DNA from: Pyrus communis
Taxonomy: Eukaryota > Streptophyta > Magnoliopsida > Rosales > Rosaceae
Length of the DNA stretch: 64,000 nucleotides
NCBI RefSeq assembly: GCF_963583255.1
Contig: NC_084804.1
Location: 26,291,061-26,355,060 of the forward strand
Direction: 5' to 3'
Part shown: positions 33,037-45,401 of the stretch, piece by piece
How positions within the stretch are numbered: the stretch's first letter is position 1
Layout of the letters: each line of letters opens with the position of its first letter
Position numbers and translations under genes: made by a program
Notes under the pieces: generated by a model
Seen by the model: only the letters and a program-made list of their open reading frames with translations
Told to the model about the DNA's origin: nothing
Database searches by the model: none

Positions 33037-35882
33037 GACACTGGTGCTTCGCACCATATGACTGTTGATTTGAACTCCCTGCAACAAGTCACATCTTATG
33101 TAGGCACTAATAAGATGACCAATGGAAATGGTGAAGGTTTGCAAATCAAAAATATTGGTTCTGCACATTTACATACTTTACCTCAGTCTTTAATCCTCAT
33201 AACAGTTTTACATGTTCTTACTATTGTAGTTTGTCTACTGTCAGTTAAACAATTATGCAAGGATAATTTTTGTTGGTTTATATGTGATGATAATGAGTTC
33301 TTTGTGCAGGACAAGGTAACCAAGGCTGTTCTATATCACGGAAGGACCAATGAGGGTGAGTTGTTTCGGATTCCAGTGAAGTTGTTATCAGAGTCTCCAT
33401 CTCAGAAGTTAGTGGCTCTTCTTGGACAGAAAATAAAGTCTGAAGTATGGCACCAACGGTGTGGTCATCCCAACAATGAAGTGTTATCTGTAATGTTGAA
33501 ACAATCTAATATAGTTAGTTCTCTTGATACTCATCAACATGTGTGTTCTTTTTGTACTTCTGGCAAGATGTCTAGGTTGCCATTTCATGATAGAAACGAG
33601 TCTTGTAACTTTTCATTTCAAAAGGTGCATACTGATCTTTGGGGTCATTCACCTACTACGTCTATAGAAGGTTACAAATACTATGTTAGTTTTATTGATG
33701 AGTTTACCAGATTTGTATGGATATTTCCTTTAATCAATAAATCAGAAGTGTTTGATGTCTTTCAGAAATTCTACAATTTTGTCTTCACTCAGTTTAATAT
33801 TGGAATTAAGTGTTTGCAAACTGATGGTGGTGGTTAGTATATAAGTAGAAGATTTGATGATTTTCTGAAACACAAAGGCATTGTACATATGATTTCGTGT
33901 CCATACACTCCTCAACAAAATGGACTTGCTGAGAGAAAACATCGACATATTGTGGAAACTGCTATTACCTTGATGACTACTGCTCAGTTACCTCAGGATC
34001 TTTGGTATTATGCATGTGCACATTCTGTTTTTTTTATTAATAGAATGCCTTGCAAGGTTTTAGGCATGCAATCCCCATATCAAAGCCTATATGGTGTTTC
34101 TCCTCCATTGCAAGGTCTTAAAGTTTTTAGTACTGCTGTTTATCCATATATTAGACCTTACACTGTCATAAATTGCAACCAAGGGCTTCTTTATGTGTCT
34201 TTATGGGATATGCATTAGGCTATAAAGGAGTAATTTGTTTCTATCCAAAGTCTAGGAAATTTATCATTTTTCGGCATGTGATTCAGATGAAGATTTGTTT
34301 CCGTATAAGTCTGCATACATTCCAGAATACATCTCAAGGGATTAGTTCTCAAGATTCCACATATGTATCTTCTCCAATACATTCTGCTATCCTTTTGCCA
34401 CAGTCAGTTTCAGTGCCCAATGATGTTTCATCTCTGGAATTTGTTGTAGGTCAAGATAGTCTCGATTTGTCTGGTTCTTTTACTATGAATACTTCTCCGC
34501 AATCTTCTGGCACACTTAGTTATTCTTCTACTGTACCTGAATCTGAAACAACTTCCTCATCTTCCTCAACAGCTTTGATGTTACCTGTCCTTGATTCTGC
34601 ATAACTGGAGGTAATTCTTTCATTTCCTTCATCTTCTAATTATGGTACTACACATCACATTGTTTCCTCTCCTCCAAGAATGCAAACAAGGTTACAAACT
34701 GGTGCAATTTCAAGGAAGACCTATGCTAATTACATAGTATCATTACCAGAATTACAATCATTGCAGCTTGATTTCCAGGATTCTTGTTCTAGTGGTTTTT
34801 CATTTATGGCTAGTGTTATTGATATCTCTGAGCCTAAATCTTTTAGGAGTGCTGCAACTAATGCTAATTGGCAAAATGCCATGCAAGAAGAATTTGATGC
34901 ATTAAAAAGTCAAGGGACTTGGGTTTTGGTTCCTCCACCAACACATAGATCAATCATTGGTAGTAAGTGGGTCTATAAACTTAAAAAGAATCCTAATGGT
35001 ACAATATCCAGATATACTGCACGATTAGTGGCTCAAGGTTATACTCAAGAGTTCTGTTTGGATTATTTTGAAACCTTTAGTCCTGTTGTTAGGCATACTG
35101 CAGTTCGGTTGATAATTTCCATTGCTGCTTAAAACAAATGGGAATTAAGGCAACTTGACATTAAAAATGCATTCTTACATGGAGATTTAGAAGAAGAGGT
35201 TTACATGAAGCAACCTCCAGGTTTTGTGGATTCTACACATCCTGATTTTGTGTGCAAATTGGTTAAGTCTTTGTATGGTTTGAAACAGGCACCTAGGGCC
35301 TGGAATGCTAAGTTTATAGGATATCTTCCAGCTATGGGATTTATAGTGTCTCAATCTGATAACAGTTTGTTTGTCAAACATGATGGCACTGATGTTATTG
35401 CCTTATTATTATATGTTGATGACATTATCTTGACAGGATCTAATGCCACCAAAATTCAGGCTATTATTCAAGAATTGGGAGATGTCTTTGATCTCAAAGA
35501 CATGGGCACATTGTCTTATTTTCTCGGGTTACAGATTCAGTACAACGATAATGGTGATATTTTCTTGAATCAATCTAAGTATGCCAAAGATTTGATCCAC
35601 AAAGCTGGTATGCACAGTTGCAAGCCTGCATCCACACCATGTAAGCCACACACTCAGCTCTTAGCATCTAACGGTACTCTTTTAAGTGATCTAACTATGT
35701 ATCGCAATCTTGTTGGTGCTTTACAGTACCTTACCTTTATTCGACCAAATCTTTCTTATGTTGTAAACATTGCTTGTCAGTATATGAATCAACCTACTGA
35801 TGTTCATTATGGTCTTGTGAAAAGAATTCTTCGCTATGTTCAAGGTACTGTAACTTGTGGTATTACTTATTCAGCATCTCCG
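33037..35882 (+). pseudogene. Copia pol: protease, integrase, reverse transcriptase (broken)
   Basis: Resumes the protease (DTGASHHMT) after the TSD. Then a GAG-pre-integrase zinc region (HQRCGHPNNEVL...CSFC), the integrase core (VHTDLWG, LQTDGGG, and PQQNGLAERKHR with the third acidic residue), reverse transcriptase ([57 protein letters not shown]) and the connection to RNase H ([14 protein letters not shown]). Breaks: TAG at 33835-33837 in the integrase, frameshifts near 34175 and 34280, and TAA at 35130-35132 in reverse transcriptase. It would copy and integrate the element if intact; this copy cannot. Confidence 0.9.
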
Positions 35883-37954
35883 TGATGTGATAAAAGATAG
35901 CACACAAATTAAACCCTCTTTTTGACAATTGTAGTATAGATATAAGTAGGGATCGTTCTAGGCCGGGGATTAGGAGGGATTGCTAATCTAATGAAAATCG
36001 ACCCAAAGATGTAAAAATATACTTTAAAACATTTAAACACACTTAAAAGACTCTAACTAAACTTGTATGACTCAAAACAATAAAAAAGACTCAATTTGGA
36101 CGAAAATATACTTAGTTTTGACTCAAAAGACTTAAAAAGACACTTTTGGACAGATTTAGAACAAGTAAGAAAATGGGGTATTTTGGACGAATTGAAAAGA
36201 AAAACAAGTAACTTAAAACTTTAAAACAGATTTTGGACGAATTTAAGAAAAACCAATGGATGATGAACTAGCCAAGGGATACTTCTCCACACATGATACA
36301 TTCAAACATAAATTGATTTCCAGGTGCTTTTCCGATAAACCATGAACCTCAACACCCCAGATTAACCATGACATCACTAATTAACCCTCAGATTTCCCTT
36401 AAGTTATTGGATTGGATGACATCATACGACAACCCAAAGCATTCTTCAAATGTCCCCTACATGACATCATAATAGAGATACAATCAAAGATCATTACGTT
36501 CAATGGAAATCATAAGTATTGACAAAGCACTTGTAACTATGACATCATGATACTCATGCTAGGAATTTACTTAACATGATTGTGAAAACAACTGTAACTA
36601 CTTGTGAATATAAGTTTGTAACGATTATGTGAAACACCCTTATATTCTAGCACCAAATTCAAGCATGCAAATTAAGTAGGCCTCCTTAATCAACATACAA
36701 GAATAAGTTATCCATCAAACGGTTAAGTAAATTGCATTCACAATTTATGAAATCACAACTGGAATTTATCAACTCATATTATAAACGTAATCATGGTTTC
36801 AAAGCATCCCTAGGCTAAAACGAGTTTAGCCTCTCATATTCATAACAAAACAAAGGAGAATAGAATTAAACATTGAAAATAGAAGATAGATTACACCTAA
36901 AAACGTTCCAACACTCCAACTCAAATGCATAAACGTCCAAGGCTTCGTCTTCCTTCTCCTCCTCCTTGCTAAGTCACGGCACAAGAGTCTCAGGTAGTTT
37001 TGTGGATGATTTTCTGGGTTTTGAATGGATTTAGGAAGGTAGGGTGGTGTGGCAAGGGTTATGGATGGTGTATGGAGGCTTGGATGAAGGTTTGGAAGTA
37101 TGGGAATGGTGGAAAGGTTGGATGGAAGGCTACGGCAAAGGATAGGTTTCTGAATGAATGAAGGCAGGTTGTGTGGAAAGGTGATTAGGGTCTCTAAGGG
37201 TGCGGCATAAGGTATTTATATGGAATAAAGAATCCTAAGGCTTTATTACTTAGTTTAGGGAAAGAAATAACTCCAAATCCTTCAAGAATAGGAAACACAA
37301 AGTCAGAAATTGAAGGAAAAGGGAAGTGACTTGTGGCATTCAATTGTGAGAAGGAGAATGTCATTTATTTCTGAAATTAGGCAAGAACTTTTGGAATAGA
37401 AAAGGGTATGTGAGTTATGGCTGAGTTGGGTATGAAAAAGGAATGTGTTTGAATGCTTTAAAATAGGAAAGAAGACCCTTCCTTGCACGGCAAGGAAGGG
37501 AAATACTAAGGGGATACACGGCAAGGATTTTGGTTTGCAAGGGAACATTGTCTTGTGTCCTAGAATAGGTAGAAGTCCTTAATATTGCTGAAACATGGAG
37601 TCTTTAAGGATTAGGAAAGATTAAACCAAAATAGGAAACCTTGGCTTAACTTTCCTACTTCAAGTAGGAAACCTTCTTTGACTAGGATTCCTCATTTGAT
37701 TAGGAATCCTCTTGTGATTAGGAATCCTAACTCTTTTAGGTCTTCAAATTCGTCCATTCCTTTTGCTCCAAGCATAAGCTATCCATTCCAAGTCCAATTT
37801 TGCTCCAAAATGCTCCAAAATGCATCTTTTTGCTTCCTTAGCCATGGGAACCTAAAAACACACGAAAATGGCTTAAACTACTAAAATAACTATGAACTAA
37901 CAACATAAATGCACGAAAACAAGCTAAGTAAGTCGCCTAAATATGCTCCTATCA
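35883..37954 (-). mobile_element. Solo LTR, minus strand, in copia pol (2072 bp, TSD CTCCG)
   Basis: Flanked by CTCCG at 35878-35882 and 37955-37959. The sense start at 37954 (GCATATTTAGGCGACTTAC) is of the same subfamily as the solo LTR at 31118 but in the opposite orientation. TATA box on the minus strand at 37213-37220. The copia frame resumes exactly after the TSD. Confidence 0.95.
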
Positions 37955-37959
37955 CTCCG

Positions 37960-38093
37960 GACAACTCTATTACAACATTTTTTTATTCGGATTGGGCAAC
38001 TGATCCTAATACTAGAAGGTCTATTACTGGTTTTGTGGTGTATATGGGACATAATCCAATCTCATGGCAATCAAAGAAGTTTCTAGGAGCTCC
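37960..38093 (+). pseudogene. Copia RNase H fragment
   Basis: FYSDWATDPNTRRSITGFVVYMG and NPISWQSKKFLGA, the N-terminal half of copia RNase H, cut by the LTR at 38094. It is in frame with the upstream part once the solo LTR is discounted. Confidence 0.85.
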
Positions 38094-40402
38094 TGATAGG
38101 AGCATATTCATGCGACTTAAATGGCTTGTTCTCGTGCATTTACGTTATGTTTCTCTCGTTATTTTAGTCCTTTATGCTTCTTTTGTGTGTTTTCAGGTTC
38201 TAAGGGCCTAGGGAGCAAGTAAGTGCATTTTGAGGCCATTTGGAGCATTTTTGGGCATGGATTGGATAGCTTATCCATGGAGCCAAGAGGATGGACGAAT
38301 TTGAAGGCCTTGTATGCACTTGAAGACACAAAACAATGGCCCTAACCCAATCACATAACACATTATGCCATACAAACCAACCTATTTTAGGCCCATTCTA
38401 TGTACTTAAACCCTAGCCCTTTAAACTAGTTCATTTATCACTTATCAAACCATTCACTTATCACTCACCACATATCATTCACTTATCACTTAACATATCA
38501 TTCATTTATTTCACTTCCATACTCCTCTTAATTCCACATGCATTCTCACACATGCACATCATTCACTCACATTTCCACCATTCATTCTTTATTCCTTTCC
38601 AAACATCTCACATGCATTTCCACCTTCCTACTTCATCATTTCACCACATTCTCCCTCTTTAACTCACATGCATTCATCATAATTCACAACACAAAACAAC
38701 TTCATTGCCGTGGGTTCCCATTTCCTTTCCAAACATCTCACATGCATTTCTTCATTATTTCCTAACCCTACATGCATTATTTATTGCATCTTCACATGCA
38801 TTCACACACACTTTACACATTCAAACCGTGAGCTCCCATTCCTATATGCCATTTTCAGATTTCCACCCACTAACCTAGTCATCAACACATGCACTTCCAC
38901 CTTTCATCCACAATGATTCATGATTCATTCACTTTGCATCCTTTAAATCAATCACATACTTTTCCATCATTAATTAGCCACTTGCATCTTAAACAAACAG
39001 CCATATGTTCCCTCCACTACTCCTATAAATACCCTTGCATTCATTCATTCAATTCATATCTCATATTTCCATTCACAACACTTCACACAACACAAATACA
39101 CATCCATTGCCGCAATTCCCCTTCCATTTTCTGTGCAGTTTTTCTCCTTCATTGCAGCCACTATCCAACCACTTCCCATCCCTCCAAAACACTTCACATA
39201 ATCCCCAAAGCTCACCTTAGACCTTGTGCTACAACAACGAGGAAGAAAAGAGTGCCTAAACGTTCATACAATTCAAGTTTGAGTTGTTGGAATGTTTAGG
39301 TGTTTCTTTGATTTCAAAGTTTAAATTTAATTCTCTTTGTTTTGTACGTATGAGAATGGAAGAGAAGAGTGCCTAAACGTTCATACAATTCACGTTTGAG
39401 TTGTTGGAATGTTTAGGTGTTTCTTTGATTTCAAAGTTATGAGGAACTAAACCCCCTTTAGCTAGGGGGTGATTCAAAATACATGTTTATGCTTGCAATA
39501 TGAATTGATTACTTTTGGTTGGAATTTCATAAGTTGTGGATTCAATTTGTTTAACCGTTTGAATGAATATGACGCTAGAATATAAGTGAGTTTCACCTAA
39601 TAGTTACGAACTTATATTCACAAGTAGTGGAGGTTGCTTATAAACAATCGCGTTAAACGAATTCTTGGCATACGTTTCATGCGTATTCCATAGTAACGAA
39701 TGCCTCGTCAATGTTTATGATTTCCGTTGAACTTAATGATCTTTGTTGAATGTCTCTATCATGCGTATTCCATAGTTAGGGACTTTGATTAAGAATAAAT
39801 TGGTTGTAATGCGTATTCCATTCAATCCAACGAATCTAGGGAAATCTGAAAGTTAATGTAAGCGGACCTAATTAACTTGGAGCATTTGAGTTTCATAATT
39901 TATCGAAAGACCAACCGAAAATCAATCTTGTATTGCAAGTGTAACATGTGTGGAGAAGAACCCCTTAGCTATTCCATCATCCATATTTTTCATCACATTC
40001 ATATTTACATATTGCCTTTAATTATATTCTGTCCATTTAATTTAATATCGTCCAACCACAATTCCCCCCCCCTATTTTGTTAAGTCTTAATCATTCGTAT
40101 TTGTTTTATTTTTGTAACTTTAAGCTTTTGGAGTCATAAACACTTGCAAATTCGTCTAAATCAAGTTCTAGCTTCTATTTGAGTCAATTTGATTGTTTTA
40201 GACAATTTGAGTTTTTCAAAGCCATTCTGAGTCATAGTAGTCTTGTTAAGAGTATTTTGATTTAGTTTTTATGTTTTTAAGTCAATTTAGAAGGTTTTAG
40301 CAAGCCCTCCTAATCCCCGGTCTAGAACGATCCCTCACTTATCCATTCTACTACAATTGTCAAACGAGGGTTTAATTTGAGTGTCAAGTAAATCTCGCAT
40401 CA
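38094..40402 (+). mobile_element. Y1 5' LTR
   Basis: TGATAGG...GCATCA. TATA box at 39024-39031. It carries the tandem pair of CCTAAAC...GTTTAGG hairpin units and the C-rich/G-rich hairpin near 39450-39470. Compared with the Y2 LTR it lacks a segment after CCGTTTGA (about 39564) but keeps another that Y2 lost. Confidence 0.95.
39024..39031 (+). promoter_or_regulatory. LTR TATA box (Y1)
   Basis: TATAAATA followed by CCCTTGCATTC. Confidence 0.6.
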
Positions 40403-40407
40403 AATTT

Positions 40408-40425
40408 TGGCGCCGTTGCCGGGGA
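40408..40425 (+). other. Primer-binding site, tRNA-Asp (Y1)
   Basis: TGGCGCCGTTGCCGGGGA. A hairpin with 10-base arms GGATTAGCAA/TTGCTAATCC follows and overlaps it (40423-40444). Confidence 0.9.
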
Positions 40426-40533
40426 TTAGCAACTTTGCTAATCCTTTGTCTTTATTTTTATATTTTTTGTTTTTCGTGCATTCTTATTTTAGATTCTTAG
40501 TTTGTTTGTTTCCTTGTTTTTTAGGTACTGTGT

Positions 40534-42979
40534 ATGACTCGTCGCTCTCGGCCTATTATAGAGAACATCTCCGACTTTGACGGTGATTTTGAACGCACTT
40601 TGAGGAGAACGAGGAGTCAACAAGAGCCACCACAACCTCCACCACAACCTGGGCTTGAAGAAGACGAAGTAGGTGTAGAAGAAAAGCCCACGGATCAGAT
40701 TTTTGAAGAAGAACAAGCCATGGCAGCAGATAATAGAACCATCAAGGAGCTTTCGGCCTCAGGTTTGGATAATGCATTGCCTCTTTGTATCCAATACCCC
40801 ACGGCTGCAGAGGGGAAGACTGAGGAATTTGAACTCAAATCCAGTTTGTTACACCATATTCCGAAGTTCCATGGCTTGTCTATGGAAGACCCCAACAAAC
40901 ACTTGAAGGAGTTCGAGGTGGTTTGTTCGAGCATGACCCCCGTCAATGTGGATGGGAGTATATTGAAGATGAAGGCCTTTCCATTTTCACTTATGGACAA
41001 GGCCAAAGATTGGCTCTATGAACTAGCCCCGGGAACTGTGACTTCGTGGGAGAGTATGAAGCGTGCTTTCTTGGAGAAATTCTTCCCTACTTCGAGAGTG
41101 ATTCTCCTACGGAAGAAAATTAGTGGTATTCAACAGAATCATGGTGAGACATTCCCGGCTTATTATGAGCGCTTCAAGGGCCTTGTAGCTTCATGTCCTC
41201 AACATCAAATGAAGGAGGAACTTCTCCTTCAATATTTCTATGAGGGCCTCCTTCCTATCGAACGTCAAATGGTTGATGCGTCAGCGGGAGGAGCATTGGT
41301 GGACAAAACACCAAGGGATGCCAAGATTCTCATAGCCAACCGAGCGCTCAACGCTCAACAATATGAAGGAGTGGGCCAAAGGGAAGCCCCACGGCAACAA
41401 AGTGTAAATGAGGTGAGTGCTATTTCTGAAATTCAATCACAACTTGCTAATCTTACTTCTCTTGTTTCTCAGGTTGTGATTGGTCCAAAAGCACAAGAAC
41501 ACCAAGTTTGTGGCGTGTGCTCAATTCAAGGGCATCCATCCGACAAGTGCCCTCAACTAATCGAGAATGGTGGGTGGGAATCTGCCAATGCAATTGGTTT
41601 CCAAGGACAAAATCAAAACAACCCATACTCGAACACTTACAATGCCGGATGGAGGGACCATCCAAACTTCAAATGGAGGGAGCCACAACAAGCTGCCCAA
41701 CAAGGAGGATTTAGGCCAAACCCCCCTGGTTTTTATTCTAAGCCGTATGCACCTCAACAATCCCAACAACCTTCGGCATCATCTCATTCAGGTACGTCTT
41801 TGGAAAGTAATCAAGCTATGCAATTACTAACCTCTATTTCGCAGGGGTTGCAAAATCAAAACAACCGAATAGAAAATAACGAGAAGGAGATGATGGATAT
41901 GAAGAAACAAATAGGGCAGATTTCTGAGTTCCTTGGACAGATTAGAGAGCAAGGAAAGCTTCCTAGCTCAACCACAGTCAATCCAAAGGGAGGATTCGAA
42001 TCCGCCAAGGCCATCACCCTAAGGGGTGGAAAAGAAGTTGGGACCGAGCCAAACAATCCCAAATCTGCCCAGAAAGTAGATGAAGAGACGACACAACCTG
42101 AGGCAGATCACCCTAACTCGGCCAAATCAGGTAATTTAAGTTCAAATTCATGTACTTCACGTCCTAATCTGCCCAATGTACCTTTTCCTCGCAGGTTCAT
42201 GCAAGAAAAAAAGGAAGAAAGCGAGAAGGACATTCTTGAAACGTTCCGGAAGGTGCAAGTGAACATACCACTTCTCGATGCAATCAAACAGGTTCCAAAG
42301 TATGCTAAATTCCTCAAGGACCTATGCAATACAAAGAGAAGAAGGGCAAACAAAGAGGTAGTGAAGGTAAGCGAGAATGTGTCCGCTGTTTTGCAACGTA
42401 AACTGCCTACCAAGTGCAAAGACCCCGGTAGTTTCACGATTCCTTGTGTAATTGGACATAATCGTTTTGAACATGCCATGCTTGATTTAGGTGCATCCAT
42501 AAATGTCATGCCTTATTCTATTTATGCATCTATGAATTTGGGTGAATTAAAACAAGATGGTGTAATTATACAATTGGCTGATCGTTCTAACGCGTATCCA
42601 AAAGGAGTTTTGGAGGATGTGCTTGTGCAGGTGAACCATTTAATTTTTCCGGCTGATTTCTACGTCCTAGAAATGGAGGATTCAGCCCATTCTACATCTT
42701 TGCCGATTCTCCTTGGTAGGCCATTCATGAAGACGGCCCGAACGAAGATTGATGTATACAAAGGCACCTTGACAATGGAATTCGATGGGGAAGTGATTGA
42801 TTTTAATATTTCTGAAACTATGAGATATCCCGTTGATGACCATTCTTGTTTTTCCATTGATGTTATCGATTCTTTGGCGCAGGTATACCTTGAAGAATTG
42901 AACGAGGACGCCCTGGAAACAACCATCACTAAGGCCATAGAGCGCAAAAATGAAGGATTTGGGCCAATGCAAGGCCACG
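40534..42979 (+). pseudogene. Y1 gag-protease, truncated by Y2 insertion
   Basis: From ATG 40534 the frame is open through the capsid-type gag (SLLHHIPKFHGLSMEDPNKH, LLRKKISGIQQNHGETFPAY), the CCHC knuckle C-x2-C-x4-H-x4-C (about 41508-41552), the linker, and the protease ([24 protein letters not shown]). It enters the Y2 LTR at 42980, where it soon stops. It is ~99.5% identical to the Y2 frame by eye (about a dozen differences in 2.6 kb). It has a glycine codon where Y2 has its TGA. It would supply gag and protease only; everything from RT onward is separated from it by Y2. Confidence 0.9.
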
Positions 42980-43902
42980 TGATAGGAGCATATTCATGCG
43001 ACTTAAATGGCTTGTTCTCGTGAATTTACGTTATGTTTCTCTCGTTATTTTAGTCCTTTATGCTTCTTTTGTGTGTTTTCAGGTTCTAAGGGCCTAGGGA
43101 GCAAGAAAGTGCATTTTGAGGCCATTTGGAGCATTTTTGGGCATGGATTGGATAGCTTATCCATGGAGCCAAGAGGATGGACGAATTTGAAGGCCTTGTA
43201 TACACTTGAAGACACAAAACAATGGCTCTAGCCCAATCAAACACATTATGCCATACAAACCAACCTATTTTAGGCCCATTCTATGTACTTAAACCCTAGC
43301 CCTTTAAACTAATTCATTTATCACTTATCAAACCATTCACTTATCACTCACCACATATCATTCACTTATCACTTAACATATCATTCATTTATTTCACTTC
43401 CATACTCCTCTTAATTCCACATGCATTCTCACACATGCACATCATTCACTCACATTTCCACCATTCATTCTTTATTCCTTTCCAAACATCTCACATGCAT
43501 TTCCACCTTCCTACTTCATCATTTCACCACATTCTCCCTCTTTAACTCACATGCATTCATCATAATTCACAACACAAAACAACTTCATTGTCGTGGGTTC
43601 CCATTTCCTTTCCAAACATCTCACATGCATTTCTTCATTATTTCCTAACCCTACATGCATTATTTATTGCATCTTCACATGCATTCACACACACTTTACA
43701 CATTCAAACCGTGAGCTCCCATTCCTATATGCCATTTTCAGATTTCCACCCACTAACCTAGTCATCAACACATGCACTTCCACCTTTCATCCACAATGAT
43801 TCATGATTCATTCACTTTGCATCCTTTAAATCACATACTTTTCCATCATTAATTAGCCACTTGCATCTTAAACAAACAACCATATGTTCCCTCCACTACT
43901 CC

Positions 43903-43910
43903 TATAAATA
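43903..43910 (+). promoter_or_regulatory. LTR TATA box (Y2 5' LTR)
   Basis: TATAAATA followed by CCCTTGCATTC. A start ~25-32 bases downstream falls near 43930-43940. Confidence 0.6.
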
Positions 43911-44133
43911 CCCTTGCATTCATTCATTCAATTCATATCTCATATTTCCATTCACAACACTTCACACAACACAAATACACATCCATTGCCGCAATTCCCC
44001 TTCCATTTTCTGTGCAGTTTTTCTCCTTCATTGCAGCCACTATCCAACCACTTCCCATCCCTCCAAAACACTTCACATAATCCCCAAAGCTCACCTTAGA
44101 CCTTGTGCTACAACAACGAGGAAGAAAAGAGTG

Positions 44134-44296
44134 CCTAAACGTTCATACAATTCAAGTTTGAGTTGTTGGAATGTTTAGGTGTTTCTTTGATTTCAAAGTT
44201 TAAATTTAATTCTCTTTGTTTTGTACGTATGAGAAGTGAAGAGAAGAGTGCCTAAACGTTCATACAATTCACGTTTGAGTTGTTGGAATGTTTAGG
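44134..44296 (+). repeat. Tandem pair of hairpin-forming units in R/U5
   Basis: Each unit runs from CCTAAACGTTC to GAATGTTTAGG (arms match 10 of 11), with an inner pairing of CAATTCAAG with the GAGTTG side. Present twice in Y1, Y2, the LTR at 57265, the LTR at 6955 and the minus LTR at 59636; once in X. Confidence 0.75.
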
Positions 44297-45273
44297 TGTT
44301 TCTTTGATTTCAAAGTTATGAGGAACTAAACCCCCCTTTAGCTAGGGGGTGATTCGAAACTATGTTTATATTTGCATTTTGAATTGATTACGTTTGGTTG
44401 GAATTTCATAAGTTGTGGATTCAATTCGTTTAACTGTTTGATTGATAACTTATTTATGTATGTTCATTGAGATTGCAAGCTTAATTTTCATGCATAAATA
44501 TGACGCTAGAATATAAGTGCGTTAAACGAATTCTTGGCATAAGTTTCATGCGTATTCCATAGTAACGAATGCCTCGTCGATGTTTATGATTTCCGTTGAA
44601 CTTAATGATCTTTGTTGAATGTCTCTATCATGCGTATTCCATAGTTAGGGACTTTGATTAAGAATAATTTGGTTGTAATGCGTATTCCATTCAATCCAAC
44701 GAATTTAGGGAAATCTGAAAGTTAATCTAAGCGGATCTAATTAACTTGGAGCATTGAGTTTCACAACTTATCGAAAGACCAACTGAGAATCAATTTTGTT
44801 TGCAAGTGTAACATGTGTGGAGAAGAACCCCTTGGCTATTCCATCATCCATATTTTTATCACATTCATATTTACATTTTGCCTTTAATTATATTCTGTCT
44901 TTTTAATTTAATATCGTCCAACCACAATTCCCCCCCCCTATTTTGTTAAGTCTTAATCATTTGTATTTGTTTTATTTTTGTATCTTTAAGCTTTTGGAGT
45001 CATAAACAATTGCAAATTCGTTTAAATCAAGTTCTAGCTTCTATTTGAGTCAATTTGATTGTTTTAGACAATTTGAGTTTTTCAAAGCCATTCTGAGTCA
45101 TAGTAGTCTTGTTAAGAGTATTTTAATTTAGTTTTTATGTTTTTAAGTCAATTTAGAAGGTTTTAGCAAGCCCTCCTAATCCCCGGTCTAGAACGATCCC
45201 TCACTTATCCATTCTACTACAATTGTCAAACGAGGGTTTAATTTGAGTGTCAAGTAAATCTCGCATCAAATTT

Positions 45274-45291
45274 TGGCGCCGTTGCCGGGGA
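45274..45291 (+). other. Primer-binding site, tRNA-Asp (Y2)
   Basis: TGGCGCCGTTGCCGGGGA, followed by the GGATTAGCAA hairpin at 45289-45310. Confidence 0.9.
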
Positions 45292-45401
45292 TTAGCAACT
45301 TTGCTAATCCTTTGTCTTTATTTTTATATTTTTTTAGTTTTTCGTGCATTCTTATTTCAGATTCTTAGTTTGTTTGTTTCCTTGTTTTTTAGGTACTGTG
45401 T

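Larger units (their letters stand above)
28906..38093 (+). mobile_element. Ty1/copia element, decayed, interrupted by two solo LTRs and by Y1
   Basis: In order: 5' LTR (~28906-29247), tRNA-Met-type PBS, gag, then protease, integrase, reverse transcriptase and RNase H in copia order. A solo LTR splits the protease (31118-33036), another splits reverse transcriptase/RNase H (35883-37954), and Y1 cuts RNase H at 38093. The remaining RNase H and 3' LTR are not in the window. Several frameshifts and stops show it is old compared with X and Y. Confidence 0.9.
38094..42979 (+). mobile_element. Y1 element: 5' LTR, gag and protease, interrupted by Y2
   Basis: LTR 38094-40402 (2309 bp), PBS, gag-protease frame, then an abrupt switch to the Y2 LTR at 42980 after GGCCACG. 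The uninterrupted sequence at that point is seen in Y2 at 47841-47860. So Y2 most simply inserted into Y1, with CCACG as TSD; the far side is not in the window. The left target in copia is GCTCC (38089-38093). Confidence 0.85.
42980..45268 (+). mobile_element. Y2 5' LTR (2289 bp)
   Basis: TGATAGG...GCATCA. U3 runs to about 43935, so R plus U5 is ~1.3 kb. Two 46-base hairpin units (44134-44179, 44251-44296) are 117 bp apart; a third hairpin with C6/G5 arms is at 44331-44349. Confidence 0.95.
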
